This document shows positions 1 through 12,413 of a stretch of DNA of 64,000 bases, one piece after another. The stretch spans positions 10,466,671-10,530,670 of the forward strand of contig CM070620.1 in NCBI GenBank assembly GCA_036346255.1, in the 5' to 3' direction. This DNA comes from Ampelocalamus luodianensis. Lineage: Eukaryota > Streptophyta > Magnoliopsida > Poales > Poaceae. A model generated the notes under the pieces. It saw nothing but the letters and a program-made list of their open reading frames with translations, was not told where the DNA came from and made no database searches. Positions within the stretch are counted from its first letter, which is position 1. Every line of letters begins with the position of its first letter. Made by a program: the position numbers and the translations under genes.

Positions 1-35
1 AAACCTCCTTAATCCCTTTTCTCCACAAACTCCAA

Positions 36-443
36 ATGGCTTCTTCCTCTCTTGTCTCGGCTGTACTGGTCTACATTGTGGTTGTGTATTCGCACCTCTC
101 TGGTCGCAACCTGGCCCAAGCTACGGATAAGCCGTCCGTTCGCAATGTCATCTGTTGTAGGCCCTCCCATCTACCGGAGACCATAACGGCCATCCTCTGT
201 CGATTGGAGCTCCTTCTCCAACAGACCAGTGCGAGGCTTTCCAGCATCCGGCGAGTAAACCTTATCGTGGAGATTGTCCTATGGAACTATTTGGTCCGCA
301 CCGAGGATGCATCCCGGAGAGTCGAGGACGACATCGAAATTGCAGGCGAGCGGGTCCACCTAGCCGAGACTCGAGACCGGGGTTGGTGGCCTCTGGCTAT
401 ATGGGACTTGATTACAGTCAGAACATCTACAAGAGGAAATTGA
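36..443 (+). CDS. hypothetical open frame, N-terminal hydrophobic segment
   Basis: I do not recognise this 135-codon frame. It starts MASSSLVSAVLVYIVVVYSH, so residues 5-19 could be a signal peptide or membrane anchor. The rest is Arg-rich without a known motif. The last ~60 codons (from position 267) lie in a segment repeated at 1697-1980, where a slightly different frame continues as an acidic/basic helix-like stretch ending at 1964. That recurrence suggests the coding-like part belongs to a repeated element or to a gene fragment swept up by it. It may not be expressed. Confidence 0.2.
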   Translation: MASSSLVSAVLVYIVVVYSHLSGRNLAQATDKPSVRNVICCRPSHLPETITAILCRLELLLQQTSARLSSIRRVNLIVEIVLWNYLVRTEDASRRVEDDIEIAGERVHLAETRDRGWWPLAIWDLITVRTSTRGN

Positions 444-1610
444 GCGTGCAAGGTCACAGTGGGGCGCGTTTGGTGAGGCGATCGTGATCCGCTTGCGAAG
501 CCGACGAGACGGCTTACGGAGATTTGAAGACTAAGATAGGATCGCCGATAGTTTTTATAAATGCGTGATGTAAAAGCGATATGGTCTTTTTATCTATCGC
601 GTGATGTAAAAACAATATGGTCTTTTTATCGCTGCTGCTTATTCTTGTGCAATTCATTTTAGTAATTATTTGAGGATATACAGAGCAAACGCGCTATCAT
701 GAACGGTTCCATGAAGAACCATGCGTGATAATATCCTCATCACGAGCGGTTCCATGAAGAGCCGCGTGTTGAACTTATCTGACGGTTCCCTTTTGCACCG
801 TCTGTGATATCCACCATATTACAGACGGTTTGTAATAAGAACCATCTGTGATATACTCACATCACAGACGGTTTGTAATAAGAACCGTCAATGATGTGAG
901 TATATCACATACGGTTCTATTTACGAACCGTCTGTGATAATGACATATCACAGATGGTAGCAAGGAAGCGTTTGTGATATATTCACATCACGCAGACGGT
1001 TGATAATAAGAACCGCCATGATATGCCACCCTATATATATCGGGACCCGAGCAGACCCCACCTTTAGCGCCTCGATGCATTCTTTGGAATAGAGGGCTTG
1101 AGAAGCTTTGCTCTGTGTTGGTTGTAGGAGGCTTGCTTGTTTTGCTTGCCTTGTTCTTGGTTGTGGGTTGCCACGACAACTTATGGCTATTTGGCTTCAG
1201 CTGCCCCGTCGAACTTGTGAGCTCTCACACATGCGTGTTTGCTTTTAAAAGTCAGGTCCAAGAATGTCTTTGCCATGCATGAGGAAGATCTCGCAGGGCA
1301 CTTGATCTCTTGTCTCATTTACGTCGAAGGAGCAGAGGGTGATCGGTAACTTCGCACCTAGGTCTACAATGGTTAATCTTTAATCAATTTTAGTGTGTTT
1401 TGGTTAATAGGAGGAGCTAAGATATTTGGTCGACAAGAGTTTATTAATATAATTCTAACACGACTAATTTATTATGGTTCTTTGTCCATCGGGTAGGATC
1501 ATACATCTATGGGCTCTCAAACAAGATTAGGAAATGCGGCAAGCAACTAGATGTACATCAGTGAAGAGTACATTAATGCCCAGGCGTGTTTGCTTTTAAA
1601 AGAGTCCTAG
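267..1610 (+). repeat. CACTA 5' leader, copy A (degraded)
   Basis: First of two tandem copies of the same ~1.4-kb segment (partner 1697-3095). In order it holds a coding-like tract (267-540), a field of ACAGACGGTT/AACCGTCTGT-type inverted motifs (about 700-1020), a TATATATAT box near 1032, a G/T-rich leader, and a stretch ending in GTGTTTGCTTTTAAAAGAG. These motifs are the subterminal repeats typical of grass CACTA elements. In this copy many motifs are damaged while the DNA between them is intact. No CACTA terminus is visible, so the outer end is lost or lies before the window. Confidence 0.6.
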
Positions 1611-1696
1611 GAGCATTGATCCTCATTTGTCCATTGCATCATGAGATGTTTAACAACCCAACAATTTCGCACGATTTGAACATTTCTCACAAACCT

Positions 1697-3095
1697 GTGG
1701 AGATTGTCCTATGGAACTATTTGTCCGCACCGAGATGCATCCCGGAGAGTCGAGGACGACATCGAAATTGCAAAGCGGCGGGTCCACCTAGCCGAGACTC
1801 GAGACCGTGGTTGGTGGCCTCGGGCTATATGGGACTTGATTACGAGTCCGAACATCTACAAGAGGAAATTGAGCGTGCAAGGTCACAGGTGGGCGTTTGG
1901 TGAGACGATCGATGATCCGCTTCACCAAAGCCGGCGAGGCGGCTTACGGAGATTTGAAGACTAAGATAGGATCGCCGATAGTTTTTATATCGTGCAGTGA
2001 TGTAAAAACGATATGGTCTTTTTTATCTATCGTCTGTGATGTAAAAACAATATGGTCTTTTTTATCGTCTGTTTATTACTGTGCAATTCATTTTAGTAAT
2101 TATTTGAGGATATACAGGCTCCGTACGCTATCATAGACGGTTCCATGAAGAACCATCTGTGATAATATCCTCATCACAGACGGTTCCATGAAGAGCCGTC
2201 TGTGTTGAACTTATACAGACGGTTCCCTTTTGCACCGTCTGTGATATCCACCATATTACAGACGGTTTGTAATAAGAACCATCTGTGATATACTCACATC
2301 ACAGACGGTTTGTAATAAGAACCGTCAATGATGTGAGTATATCACATACGGTTCTATTTACGAACCGTCTGTGATAATGACATATCACAGATGGTAGCAA
2401 GGAAGCGTTTGTGATATATTCACATCACAGACGGTTGATAATAAGAACCGTCTGTGATATGCCACCCCTATATATATCGGACCAGAGCAGACCCCGCCTT
2501 TAGCGCCTCGATGCATTCTTTGGAATAGAGGGGCTTGAGAAGCTTTGCTCTGTGTTGGTTGTAGGAGGCTTGCTTGTTTTGCTTGCCTTGTTCTTGGTTG
2601 TGGGTTGCCCTGACAACTTATGGCTATTTGGCTTGCATGCTTGCTTTGTGAGGCTTGGCTTTGGTGGTAGCTCTCGGTTTGGGTGTGGTGAATGAGTGCT
2701 TTGTTTTGGCAATGGGTGTTTTGTGAGAGGGGGAAGCTTATGGGGGAGGTGCATTTCGGCTGTGGCTCTTCTCTTGCCCTGTCCACTTAGCTCTCACATT
2801 GCACTGTGGTCTGAAGGAGAAGGCCAGTGAGGAATCTCGCAGGATATCTGGAATTTTCGTCGTGAGCTCCGAGGGTAACGATCGGTAACTCTTTATATTT
2901 GTTCTAGGTTAATCTTTAATCAATTTTAGTGTGTTTGGTTAATAGGAGGAGTAACGTATTTGCAGTTTATTAATATAATTTAACACTACTAATTTATTAT
3001 GTGCGTAGCGTAGATGGATCGAAACTGGATGTACAGTGCGAACCGTGTGAGTGAAGAGTACATTAATGACGTGTTTGCTTTTAAAAGAGTCACCG
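1697..3095 (+). repeat. CACTA 5' leader, copy B
   Basis: Second tandem copy of the 267-1610 segment, better preserved. Subterminal motifs (ATCACAGACGGTT and its complement) run from about 2125 to 2460 and would form many short hairpins. A TATATATAT box lies near 2470. The final ~80 bases run into the start of the transposase reading frame at 3014, so this copy is the one that serves the transposase gene. The roughly 1.43-kb offset between copies suggests unequal exchange or nested insertion of related elements. Confidence 0.6.
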
Positions 3096-6000
3096 AAGCG
3101 AGATATGTTGAATAAGGGATAGAATTTATGTATCTTGTCCATGCATTGATTGCGTGTCGAAGATGTTTAACAACCCGCGCGGATCGTAGGGCACTTGATT
3201 TGAACGGGTTTCAAAAAGGGTATACATGTTGGACCATCCACGGTGAAGAGCGATTATACAGAAGCTAATAATGATGACATCGCCGAGGAAGTCAACGATA
3301 TGCTGATTGATGTGGATCGTGCTTATGATGAGGATAGGTCGCACGATGACAATCTGGATCGAGATGCTACGCGATGCGAAGAGAACTACAAAGAGAGAGA
3401 GTTTTGTAAATTCGGCGCTTAATGGAGGACTCGGGAAACTTTGTTCCCTGCCGCAAGTTTGAATACACAAGGTTGTCAAGCGTATTTGAACCGCCAAATT
3501 GAAGGTAAGCAATGGTTGGTCCGACAAGAGTTTAACGGCGCATTAGGTCTCCTAGCGGACATCCTTCCGAAGGGAAACGTGTTGCCCAAAGACGACCTAC
3601 CAAGCCAAGAAGGTTCTTTGTCCATTGGGAATGGAAGTAGAAAGAATACATGCATGTCCGAACGATTGTATCCTCTCACAGTAAAGAGTATGCGGACTTG
3701 CATGCATGTCTTGTGTGCAAAGCATCCCGATACAAGCGTAAGAATACTTGCTAAGGTGAAGAAAGGACCTCTGCTAAGATGTTGTGGTATCTCACTTTGT
3801 GATGCCACGCTTGAAGAGTTTATTCGCAACCGGCAGGTGCAAGATTGCTGCGTTGGCACTGAGGAGCGTAAGAAAGATAAAAGCTAAGACACCTGCGATT
3901 ACGCCTAGTGGAGAAACTTGATCGGACCTTCAAAGAGTTCGATGCGGGCGAGGAACATAAGGTTAGGGTTGAGTGCGGATGGAATGAATCCTTTCTGCAA
4001 CATGAGCAACCGACATAGCACTGCCACGTGAATCTATGTATGTACAACCTTCCTCCTTGGCTATGTATGAAGCGAAAGTACATTTTGATGTCACTACTTA
4101 TCCAAGGGCCGAAGCAACCTAGGAACGATATTGATGTGTACCTAGCACCATTACTGGATGATCTCGTGACACTGTGGAACGAAGGGGTACAAGTATGGGA
4201 TGCGTACAAACGAGAGAACTTCTCTTTACGTGCCATGTTGTTCTGCACTATCAATGATTTTCCCGCCTTGGTAACTTTGTCGGGCTTGAGACGAAGGAGC
4301 CAAAGCTGTCCGCACCGCTAGATGCTACGGAGAGTGTATGGCTGAACAACTCACGCAAAACTGTGTATATGCGTCACCGTAGGTTCCTTCCCAGGAGTCA
4401 CCCATACCGCAAGATGAAGAAACAATTCGACGGAAATAATCAGGACAGTTCAACTCCAAGAGATTTTAAAGGTAAAGAGGACTATGATATGATTAAGGAT
4501 ATCGATGTTGTGCTTGGGAAGGGACGTAAATTAAAAATCCGTCAGAAGAACATCTGGAAGAAGCGGTCAATTTTTTGGGACTTGCCTTATTGGAAGCACT
4601 TAGGAGTTCGTCACTGCATCGACGTCATGCACATGGAGAAGAATATATGTGATAGCTTGATTAGTCTCTTACTGAATATTAGTGGCAAAACAAAGGATGG
4701 TGTTAACGCACAGCGTGACTTTGTTGATATGAACATAAGGACCGAGTTAGCACCGAAAGCGACCGATAAAGGACGAACATACCTTCCACCAGCTTGCTAC
4801 ACTATGTCCAAGGCCGAGAGAAATGAATTGTGCCAGAGCTTGTATGGTGTCAAAGTCCCGTCTAGTTACTCCGCTAACATTAAGAAACTTATTTCTATGC
4901 AAGATTTGAAATTAATTGGTATGAAATCTCATGATTGTCATGTGCTGATGACACAAATGCCTCCTGTTGCAATTAGGAGTATCTTGCCGAACAAGGTCCG
5001 AGTGGCAATCTTGAGGCTGTGTTATTTTTTCAACTCAATTGCTCAGAAGGTCATCGATCCCCAAAGACTAGATGCTCTACAGGCCGAGGTGGTGATGACT
5101 CTATGTCATCTTGAGATGTATTTCCCTCCGTCATTTTTCAATATCATGGTCCATCTTATTGTTCATCTTGTGGAAGAGATAAAAATATGCGGCCCTGTGT
5201 TCCTACGTCATATGTACCCGTTCGAGAGGTACATGGGAATTCTCAAGTCCTACGTACGGAATCGATCTCGACCGGAGGGCAGCATCATCGAAGGTTATGC
5301 AACGGAAGAGGTCATTGAGTTCTGCGTCGACTACATGGCTCAGGTGGAACCGATAGGTGTGCCTCTATCTCGTCATGAGGGAAGACTGGATGGTATCGGG
5401 ACCATCGGAAGGAAATCAATCACTCCCGATCTGGATACGTACGCTCAAGCCCGTTTCACGGTCTTGCAACACATCACCCAAGTGTCCCCGTACATCGACG
5501 AGCACAAAGACATGGTACACCAATAGAATCCAGACCGGTCAGAGGTTTGGATCACGAGAGAGCACAACCGTCGGTTCAACGAATGGTTAAAGGTGCGAAT
5601 CACTGGGAGGTCATCAAGTGATGATACGCTGCTATGGTTGGCAAAAGGGCCACAATTTACAATTATCACATGGCAAGGATACGACATAAATGGGTACACA
5701 TTTTATACGGCAGTTCAGGATAGGAAGAGCACAGTCCAGAACAGCGGTGTCCGCATAGATGCATTTAGTACCGATAGGCTGAGGAGCTCGTACTATGGGC
5801 ACATAAAGGAGATATGGGAGCTAGACTACGTGCTTTTCAAGATCCCCCTATTTCGGTGCTGTTGGGTCCATCTCCCACAGGTGAAGGTCGACAAGTACGG
5901 CGTCACTACCGTGGACCTCGAACGTGTCGGATACAAAGACGAACCATTCGATCTTGGCTAACGGTGTTGTTCAACTCTTCTATGTAACCGACCCGGCAAA

Positions 6001-6190
6001 TAAGAAGCGCCACGTGGTTCTTCATGGGAAAAAAAGGATTGTCGGAGTTGAGAATATAGTGGACGAGGAAGAATACAATCAATTTGACGAGTTGCCTCCT
6101 TTCGTAGACGACATCATGCTCGAGGAAGAACCCAGTGTGGAAGCTAGCTATATGCGCGTCGATCATCATGAAGGGCTATATTTTAATTAA
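3014..6190 (+). pseudogene. CACTA (En/Spm) TNP2-type transposase, frameshifted
   Basis: TNP2-family transposase of a CACTA element, which would bind and cut element ends in the nucleus. Order of parts: a transposase-associated N-terminal domain from ATG 3014 (MDRNWMYS-like start, then a WTIHGEE motif near 3235), a Transposase_21-type core spread over 3440-4760 in several frames, a continuous 387-codon frame (4363-5526) covering the core end and a DUF4218-like region (LPYWKHLGVRHCIDVMHMEK, then ERYMGILKSYVRNRSRPEGS), and a DUF4216-like C-terminus (about 5730-5960, DYVLFKIPLFRC) continuing to 6190. Several frame changes and stops before 4363 and after 5526 make it non-functional, although introns could explain some breaks. 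The subterminal-type array at 6469 follows it. Confidence 0.8.
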
Positions 6191-6468
6191 GAATTTACTC
6201 CATTGTAATTAATTTATTGCATTTTCATGTATTAATGTGTTACGGACTTGTCATATTTAATATATATTGATGGCAATGTGGACGTTCATTGTAATTTGGA
6301 GTTGAGTTGAATTAGATATGAATTTTTGAAGTCAAACGAATTGTGAGGGGATAAATAGTGGATAAATTGATTTTCAGTCAAATTATTTGGAGATGTGTTA
6401 TGTCATCAAACTTGTCACCAGGTTATTCATATGGACTTGTGTCATGATTGCCATGATACTGGTTGTCG
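6191..6468. other. transposase 3' flank, no gene
   Basis: AT-rich stretch after the transposase stop. It probably includes its 3' untranslated region. Nothing else is recognised. Confidence 0.4.
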
Positions 6469-6714
6469 ATATCACAAACGGTTGCATAATATAACCGTCT
6501 GTGATGCGGGAATATCACAGACGGTTTCATAATATAACCGTCTGTGATATTCCCTCATCACAGACGGTTCTATTATGCAACCGTCTGTGATATTCCCGCA
6601 TCACAGGCGGTTCTATTAAAAAATCGTCTCTGTATCATAGACGGTTTTTTAATAGAACCGTCTGTGATGCGGGAATATCACAGACGGTTGCATAATAGAA
6701 CCGTCTGTGATAGG
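6469..6714. repeat. CACTA subterminal-type hairpin array
   Basis: About ten alternating copies of ATCACAGACGGTT and AACCGTCTGTGAT with short spacers (GCATAATA, CTATTA, GCGGGAAT). Adjacent units are inverted, so nearly every pair can form a hairpin. In En/Spm-type elements such motifs are binding sites for the TNPA-type protein and normally lie near the ends. Here they sit between a transposase and a Ptta-type gene, so they mark either an old element end or a shared internal regulatory block. Confidence 0.7.
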
Positions 6715-6795
6715 AAACCTAGGGCCCACCTATTTATCTCCCCGCCCATTTATGATAGGAAACCTAGGGCCCACCTATTTATCTCCCCGCCCATT
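6709..6795 (+). repeat. 43-bp tandem duplication
   Basis: A 43-bp unit containing GATAGGAAACCTAGGGCCC and ATTTATCTCCCCGCCC occurs twice, head to tail with no visible difference. It lies directly before the C-rich leader of the downstream Ptta-type gene, in the position expected for a promoter. Confidence 0.75.
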
Positions 6796-8055
6796 TATTC
6801 TCCCCATTGCCCACCCATTCAGCTCCTTCGCCTCCTCTAGGGTTCCCCAGTTCCCCAGTGCCCCGACGCAGCCGCCGCCTCCCTCTCCACCGGCCTCCTC
6901 CCCGCGTCGTCCTCCTCCCCGTGTCGGTGCCCTCCCTCTGCACCGGCCTCCCTCCCCTCGCCGTCGGCCTCCTCCCTCTGCACCATCCTCCCCGTGTCGG
7001 CGTCCTCCCTCTGCACCGGCCTCCTTCCCGCGCCGTCGACCCCGTGTCGGCCTCCTCCCCTGCACCGGCCTCCTCCTCGCGCCGTCGACCCCGTGTCGAC
7101 CTCCTCCCCTGCACCGGCCTCCTCCCTCCGGTACTCTACCCTCTAGTCCTCTCTCTGCTCCTTCCCTTGCTCTGTGGTGGTTACTAATGGTGATATTGTT
7201 AGGGTTTCATCAGTGGGCTTTGTTGACATGCTCTGTGATGAACTTTGTCTTATACTGAGTTTGAATGTGAAAGTTAGTTCATTCTTGAGCTCTATTGTAT
7301 TACTTGCTACTGTCAGTTTGATATACTGTTACCCCTGGTACTCTACCCTCTAGTCCTCTCTCTACTCCTTCCCTTGCTCTGTGATGGGTACTGATGGTGA
7401 TATTGCTAGGGTTTCATCATGGGGTTAGTGTTGGAGACCCTCTGTGCATGCATGGGGTTAGTCTTTGATAATCTGTTAACTGAATCTAGTACTGAAGATA
7501 TTGCAAATTGATCAGTGGGCTTTGTTGACATGCTCTGTGATGAACTTTGTCTTATACTGAGATTAATTGAATGTTTGACTGGAAGTTTAATCTATTTTCG
7601 GTAACAGTTGAGATCATGTGACAGTTAAGCAAAGTATTGTTTAGAGCTCATAATTTGAATTTATATTATCATATTCATTTAATGAAGAGTATATATAATA
7701 GGATTGAGATGGCAAAGACTTGTTCTTTTGTAACTCTTCTTCTGAGAGCACAAACTATCATGCATAATTTTCATCTACTTGCAATTTATCTATATATAGT
7801 TTGCTCTGATTTCAGTTATGGACCAAACATTAACCACTGATCGCCTTGTTAGCATAAATTTAATATCTGAAATTACATATTAATTTCTGTACAATATTAT
7901 ATTATTTCTGTACATATTATTTTACATCCCTTTGCTTGTGCTACTCTTGACATATAGTGTCATTTGAAATCTTTAAAAACGTTTCTTGTATGATGTAAAG
8001 GAACATTGTGCCAACTATTTTTAGTTATTTATTATATAGATAGCAAATAAGCGAC
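6796..8055 (+). other. C-rich leader and intron-like DNA before Ptta-type gene
   Basis: From 6796 to about 7140 the plus strand is C/T-rich with a loose repeat of CTGCACCGGCCTCC and CCCCGTGTCGG words. This resembles the 5' exon of a plant transposon gene. From 7181 to 8055 it is AT-rich and intron-like, with a duplicated stretch: GGTACTCTACCCTCTAGTCC occurs at about 7130 and 7338. Open frames on both strands of the C-rich part are low-complexity and look non-coding. Confidence 0.4.
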
Positions 8056-10225
8056 ATGGCGTCCGCACCGTCTTCACCGCCGTCATCGACGTCGCCGAAT
8101 GCATCTGGATCTCCGAGGAAAGTGGTACGTACGCGAGATGGCAGAGGAATATCGAAAATTCCTACGGGCCTAATGACCATCACGGAGGTCAATGCCAATG
8201 GGATCGTTGTGAGTCCCCCCCATAGCAGCGGTGAGATTCCGAACCATCTGCGGGATATTTGGAAGGGAACGGGTCCCCATCACCACACTAAGCTGGGACA
8301 CTGTGTCGGATTATCGGAGAGGCGAGCTGTGGAAAGAAATTTTAAAATCGTTCACTTTCCCATAAGTAGACATGACACGCGTGGAACGGCAGGCGTTGCT
8401 CGCGATGGCAAAGGCGTGGAGGACCTTCAAGAGCACACTTGTCACGAAGTACGTGAACACGGGTCGAACACCCTTCACGACGTATAAATTCTTGTCGCAG
8501 GATATATGGGACGCCTTTGTGCAAATAAAGACGACGGCCGAATTTCGTGAGCAAAGTGCGGCGCACATGGCTCTCCAGACACTGAACACTCACCCCCACA
8601 AACTCAGCACCGCGGCGGAGGACGAGAACGAAACAAGGTCATTTGCTGAGATCACAGACGAGCGCGCTCTCTCCTGGTTAAGAGCGAGGCATCAACCACA
8701 TCTTCGGGCAGAATCTCTTTCACAAATCCGGCAGACCAGGAGGTGGCCAAACGTGTGGTAAATATGTCGAACTACCTAGTTGTTAATAAGTTCATAGTGT
8801 CTATAATAACATGATGACCTCCTTGCAGCAAGCATTGACTTTCGCATGTTCCGGAGTCTCCTTCCAATCAGACAGGGAGAAGGATATACTATCTACGGCC
8901 TTGGGAAACAAGGAGCACCCGGGTCGCACGCGAGGCAAAGGGGTTAACGTATCTTGGAGGGATGGATTCGCAGACGACTATTACACGTACAGGAGTAGGA
9001 AGAGATCTAAGGCCGAGTACGACCACCAGTTGGAAATGAGGCTTACTGCAAGATATGAAGGACATATAGAAAGATTGGAGGATCGAATCAATCAACTCCT
9101 CAACCAGTCGCAAGGCGCCCCTGTTATTTTGGGAGCTAGTCCTACTCAACATCGGAGTAGCGTCGCGTCCACGCAAAATTCTAGGCATAATGATGTCCAA
9201 TTACCTATCGACGCTATTAAGGTAATGTACATCTCTGGAATGCTCCAAAGATAGACCTATAGGACACCTTAGCTAATTGAGTATCATTTTGTAGGAGGCG
9301 ACGCCCTGCACGCTCCAAGTGAGGATGGTTGGGTTGTCTATTGAGGCTGGGCGGGGGATAGCGTATCCATGCCAGGAAGGGAAAGTCGCGATGCGGTTCC
9401 CGGTGTGACGCAGGGTTACGCCAAGGTCCAAGTGGACATGGTACATGAAAATTTAAGGGCCGTCCCACCGAGATTTGCCCAACGAAGAAATCGAACACTA
9501 GGGATGCCTTGTACACTTTTATCTAGTGGCCCAGAAGGACATCGCCTCGACCTGCGATGCGCGCCTCAACCTTCGATTCAGAAGGCCTCTCCAATAGCAC
9601 CCTCGATGACTCCACGTCAACCATCTCGACACGACCATGCCTCTCCAACAGGACCCTCGATGACTCCACCTCAACCATCTGGACACAACCCTGCAGTGCC
9701 GCCTCAACCTTCGGTTCAGAAGCCCACCTCATCGGTTCCCATGGAGAAGACGCTGAAGGAACCAGAAAAGCGTGCCGCCGTATCGGTTCCCGTGGAGAAG
9801 ACGCTGAAGGAACCAGAAAAGCGTGCTGCCGTATCGGTTCCCGTGGAGAAGACGCTGAAGGAACCAGAAAAGCATGCCACCGTATCGGTTCCCGTGGAGA
9901 AGACGCTGAAGGAACCAGAAAAGCGTGCTGCCGTATCAGTTCCCGTGGAGAAGACGCTGAAGGAACCAGAAAAGCATGCCGCCGTATCGGTTCCCGTGGA
10001 CAAGACGCTGAAGGAACCAAAAAAGCGTGCCGCCTATCAGTTCCCGAGTCATCTCACAGGAAGACGTGTAGCGGGCAAGTCGTTAAGTCCAAGTCGAAAT
10101 CGCAGAACATTAAGGCTCCTTCGCCTCCCAGGAAATACTCCCTCGGAAGTCCGTTGGTGAGCAACACAGTATTAGCTTATGCTGGACTAGGTTTGTCAGT
10201 CTTTGCATACCTAGTATATGCGTAA
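8056..10225 (+). pseudogene. Ptta/En/Spm-type transposon protein, broken
   Basis: Second gene of a CACTA element, resembling the plant Ptta/En/Spm transposase family (Transposase_24 type). ATG 8056 opens a Ser/Pro-rich N-terminus (MASAPSSPPSSTSP). The family-like core is read across two frames (8056-8487 and 8372-8761: RDIWKGTGP, then AMAKAWRTFKSTLVTKYV). A third frame, 8811-9254, has a basic and coiled-coil-like stretch (RYEGHIERLEDRINQLLNQS). The C-terminal frame carries six 17-residue repeats and ends around 10160-10225. GT/AG intron borders could explain some frame changes, but no clean gene model emerges. Function is inferred from family resemblance only. Confidence 0.55.
9731..10036 (+). 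repeat. 51-bp coding minisatellite, six units
   Basis: Six head-to-tail units start at 9731, 9782, 9833, 9884, 9935 and 9986. Each encodes SVPVEKTLKEPEKRAAV with small variations (R/H, A/T, V/M). Unit length is a multiple of three, so copy-number change keeps the frame. After the last unit two bases are missing relative to the repeat, and the frame then changes. The encoded segment is charged and Pro-containing, probably a disordered linker. Confidence 0.85.
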
Positions 10226-12077
10226 GACCAAAGATAAATAGTACGATTCTGGAATCGTCGTCAAATACACGAAAGAGCATTTCCTCTATTTGGAGGAGAG
10301 TTGGTGGTGGTGGAGAAGGGCGGTGGTGGCGGCACTTGGCAACGGAGGAGCAGGGCGTTGGGGTGAGGAAGAGAGGGGCGTCGGCGCGAGGCAGCGGCGA
10401 CGGAGAGGCGCATCCCGCGTGCTCAGCTAATCGTGTGGAGGCGGTTGGGGCTCAAGGCGGGAGGTGGAGGATGGCACATTGCGCCATGGTTGCTGATAGG
10501 CGGTGGGCGGCAGGATAGGAGGTTGGGAGCCGGGAGGAGAGGTGGTGTAGTGAGCATCGGTGGGAGAGGGTTAGGTTAGGGGAAGGGGAATAGGAGATGG
10601 GGGATGGGGAATGGGTGGTGCTCAGGTGGATAGGGTAAGGTTGGGGTGGGGTTGGCCGGTTGATCTTGGGCGGGGTGAGGTGATTCTGTATTTGGGCCAA
10701 CAGAAACATAGGAGGGCAGGAATTGTATACAGGCTGTCAAAAAATACCATGCCTAATCGAACTCGGCTCATGAAGGCTCGTGAGCTTGTGATCGGGCTCA
10801 AGTTTGGCTCATTTGGAGCTCGAGGCGAGCTCAAATCGAGCCTAGAGCGAGCCGAGTTGTTGCTTCTCATGATATTAGAGCTTTTTTTTTACAACCCTAC
10901 CCACGACCCGTTTCCTGGAGTTGAGACCATGCATCATCGGGGAGTTCCGACCGGTTGCCATTGTGGCATTGGCAGCCCCACGTTTCTATGCTAACCACGG
11001 AACATTAGGTTTGCCAACTTGCTGCTAGAAGAGATTCGATAACAGCAGGCTAAGCATCGTTGGAGTGGAGGGGTATGCATAATGTGCTAACCCAGCACTT
11101 TCCCAGTAGCCATGATCCTGCCAAAGGGAGGGATTATTGTTCGACCATATTAAACTAGCATCGTTAGCGTCTCTGGAAACTTAGCAGCGATAGCATCCCA
11201 AGAACAAATCCACCGGAACAATATCCTTATTCCTTCCCATTGATTAGAGTTCACCATAGGTAGAGAACGTTTGTATGATATCGTTAAGATCGGCCCAGTT
11301 TGGAAAGTAGATTTTTTTTCTTCTGAATTTCTTTAGGAAATAAAAGATGGGAGTGTCTATACAACATGCGACTGATTTTTTCTTGGAAATCAGTCACTTT
11401 TTAGGCCATTAGATGGAGATCCAATGTCCCAGATATCACCCTCACTCCTATATCCCTAACCCAATCTCACTTCCCACTCTCTCTCCCTCTCTCTCACCAA
11501 TCACATAGCGTATTATTCGCAAGATGTATAGCAGTTCTCATAAAAGATTTATTTAGATGATGGCAACAATTGGAGTTCAGTTATCTTACGGCGCATGAAC
11601 CATAGACAATGAGAAATTTTACTGTAAATTCTACTAGTAGTATATAGTGGTAGTATAAATCAAATATGATCATTGATTTGTTAAGGGCATAATAGACTTT
11701 TTTTTGTATTTATAATTTTTTCGTGATGGTATTATGGTTTTTTTTCAACTAGAATTGAAAATATTACTTTTGTGTCATGCGATCCCCACATGAGATAACG
11801 CAATTCTACCCCTTCGGCATTCTCCTAATTATACTATCAGGTGTAGTATAGCTAAATCCTAATTAATCTGAACCATTGATAGAAAAGAATGGACGGTTCG
11901 TATTGAATTGAGTGTACTATAAAAGAGCATTCCAAAAAATCCATGTGGAAAATCCAATGAGAATCAATCTCATCATCACTAAGAGATAGTTGAGGTTGTT
12001 AGCACTTTGTAAGTATGAATGGTCTTGGACTATAAGCAAAGGATCAATGGGACCCATCTCGGCTAGGAAAGAACCCA
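10226..12077. other. intergenic, no gene recognised
   Basis: 10280-10640 is a strand-biased G-rich stretch (GGTGG/GGAGG words) with low-complexity open frames on both strands. 10745-10860 is rich in GAGCTCG-like palindromes. 11460-11505 has a CT microsatellite. The rest is AT-rich. I looked for a 3' CACTA terminus (TTTGTAGTAGTG-like) for the upstream element and did not see one. Confidence 0.4.
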
Positions 12078-12413
12078 TTATTATCCGGATTAAGTATAAT
12101 TTTAGTCCCACAAATTTTACCCTAGTTTAATTTCCGTCCCTCATTTGTAAAACCGGGTAAAACACGTCCTTCAAATGTAAAAAACATCCAAATAATATCA
12201 CTTAGGCGATATCACAGGCGATTTTGTTCTACGTAGCATCCAACTTGGCTCTTTGCTGGCAATGCTCCGCCACTTGGCTACGGCCCCACTTGTTAGGCGC
12301 TGGCCCATGCTTATTCTTCCTCTACACCAACTAACGAGACGAGAGAGAGGCAAGGCGCGCCATGGGAGGCGTGGCGAGAGCGTGTCACGAGCACTCGGGA
12401 TGACACTACTACA

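Noticed and set aside
6775..7187. Pro/Arg-rich frames on both strands before the Ptta-type gene
   Set aside because: Caused by a C-rich repeat. All three frames on each strand stay open, with no domain.
10452..10709. Pro/His/Ser-rich minus-strand frame in the G-rich stretch
   Set aside because: Pure composition effect of GGTGG/GGAGG words on the opposite strand.
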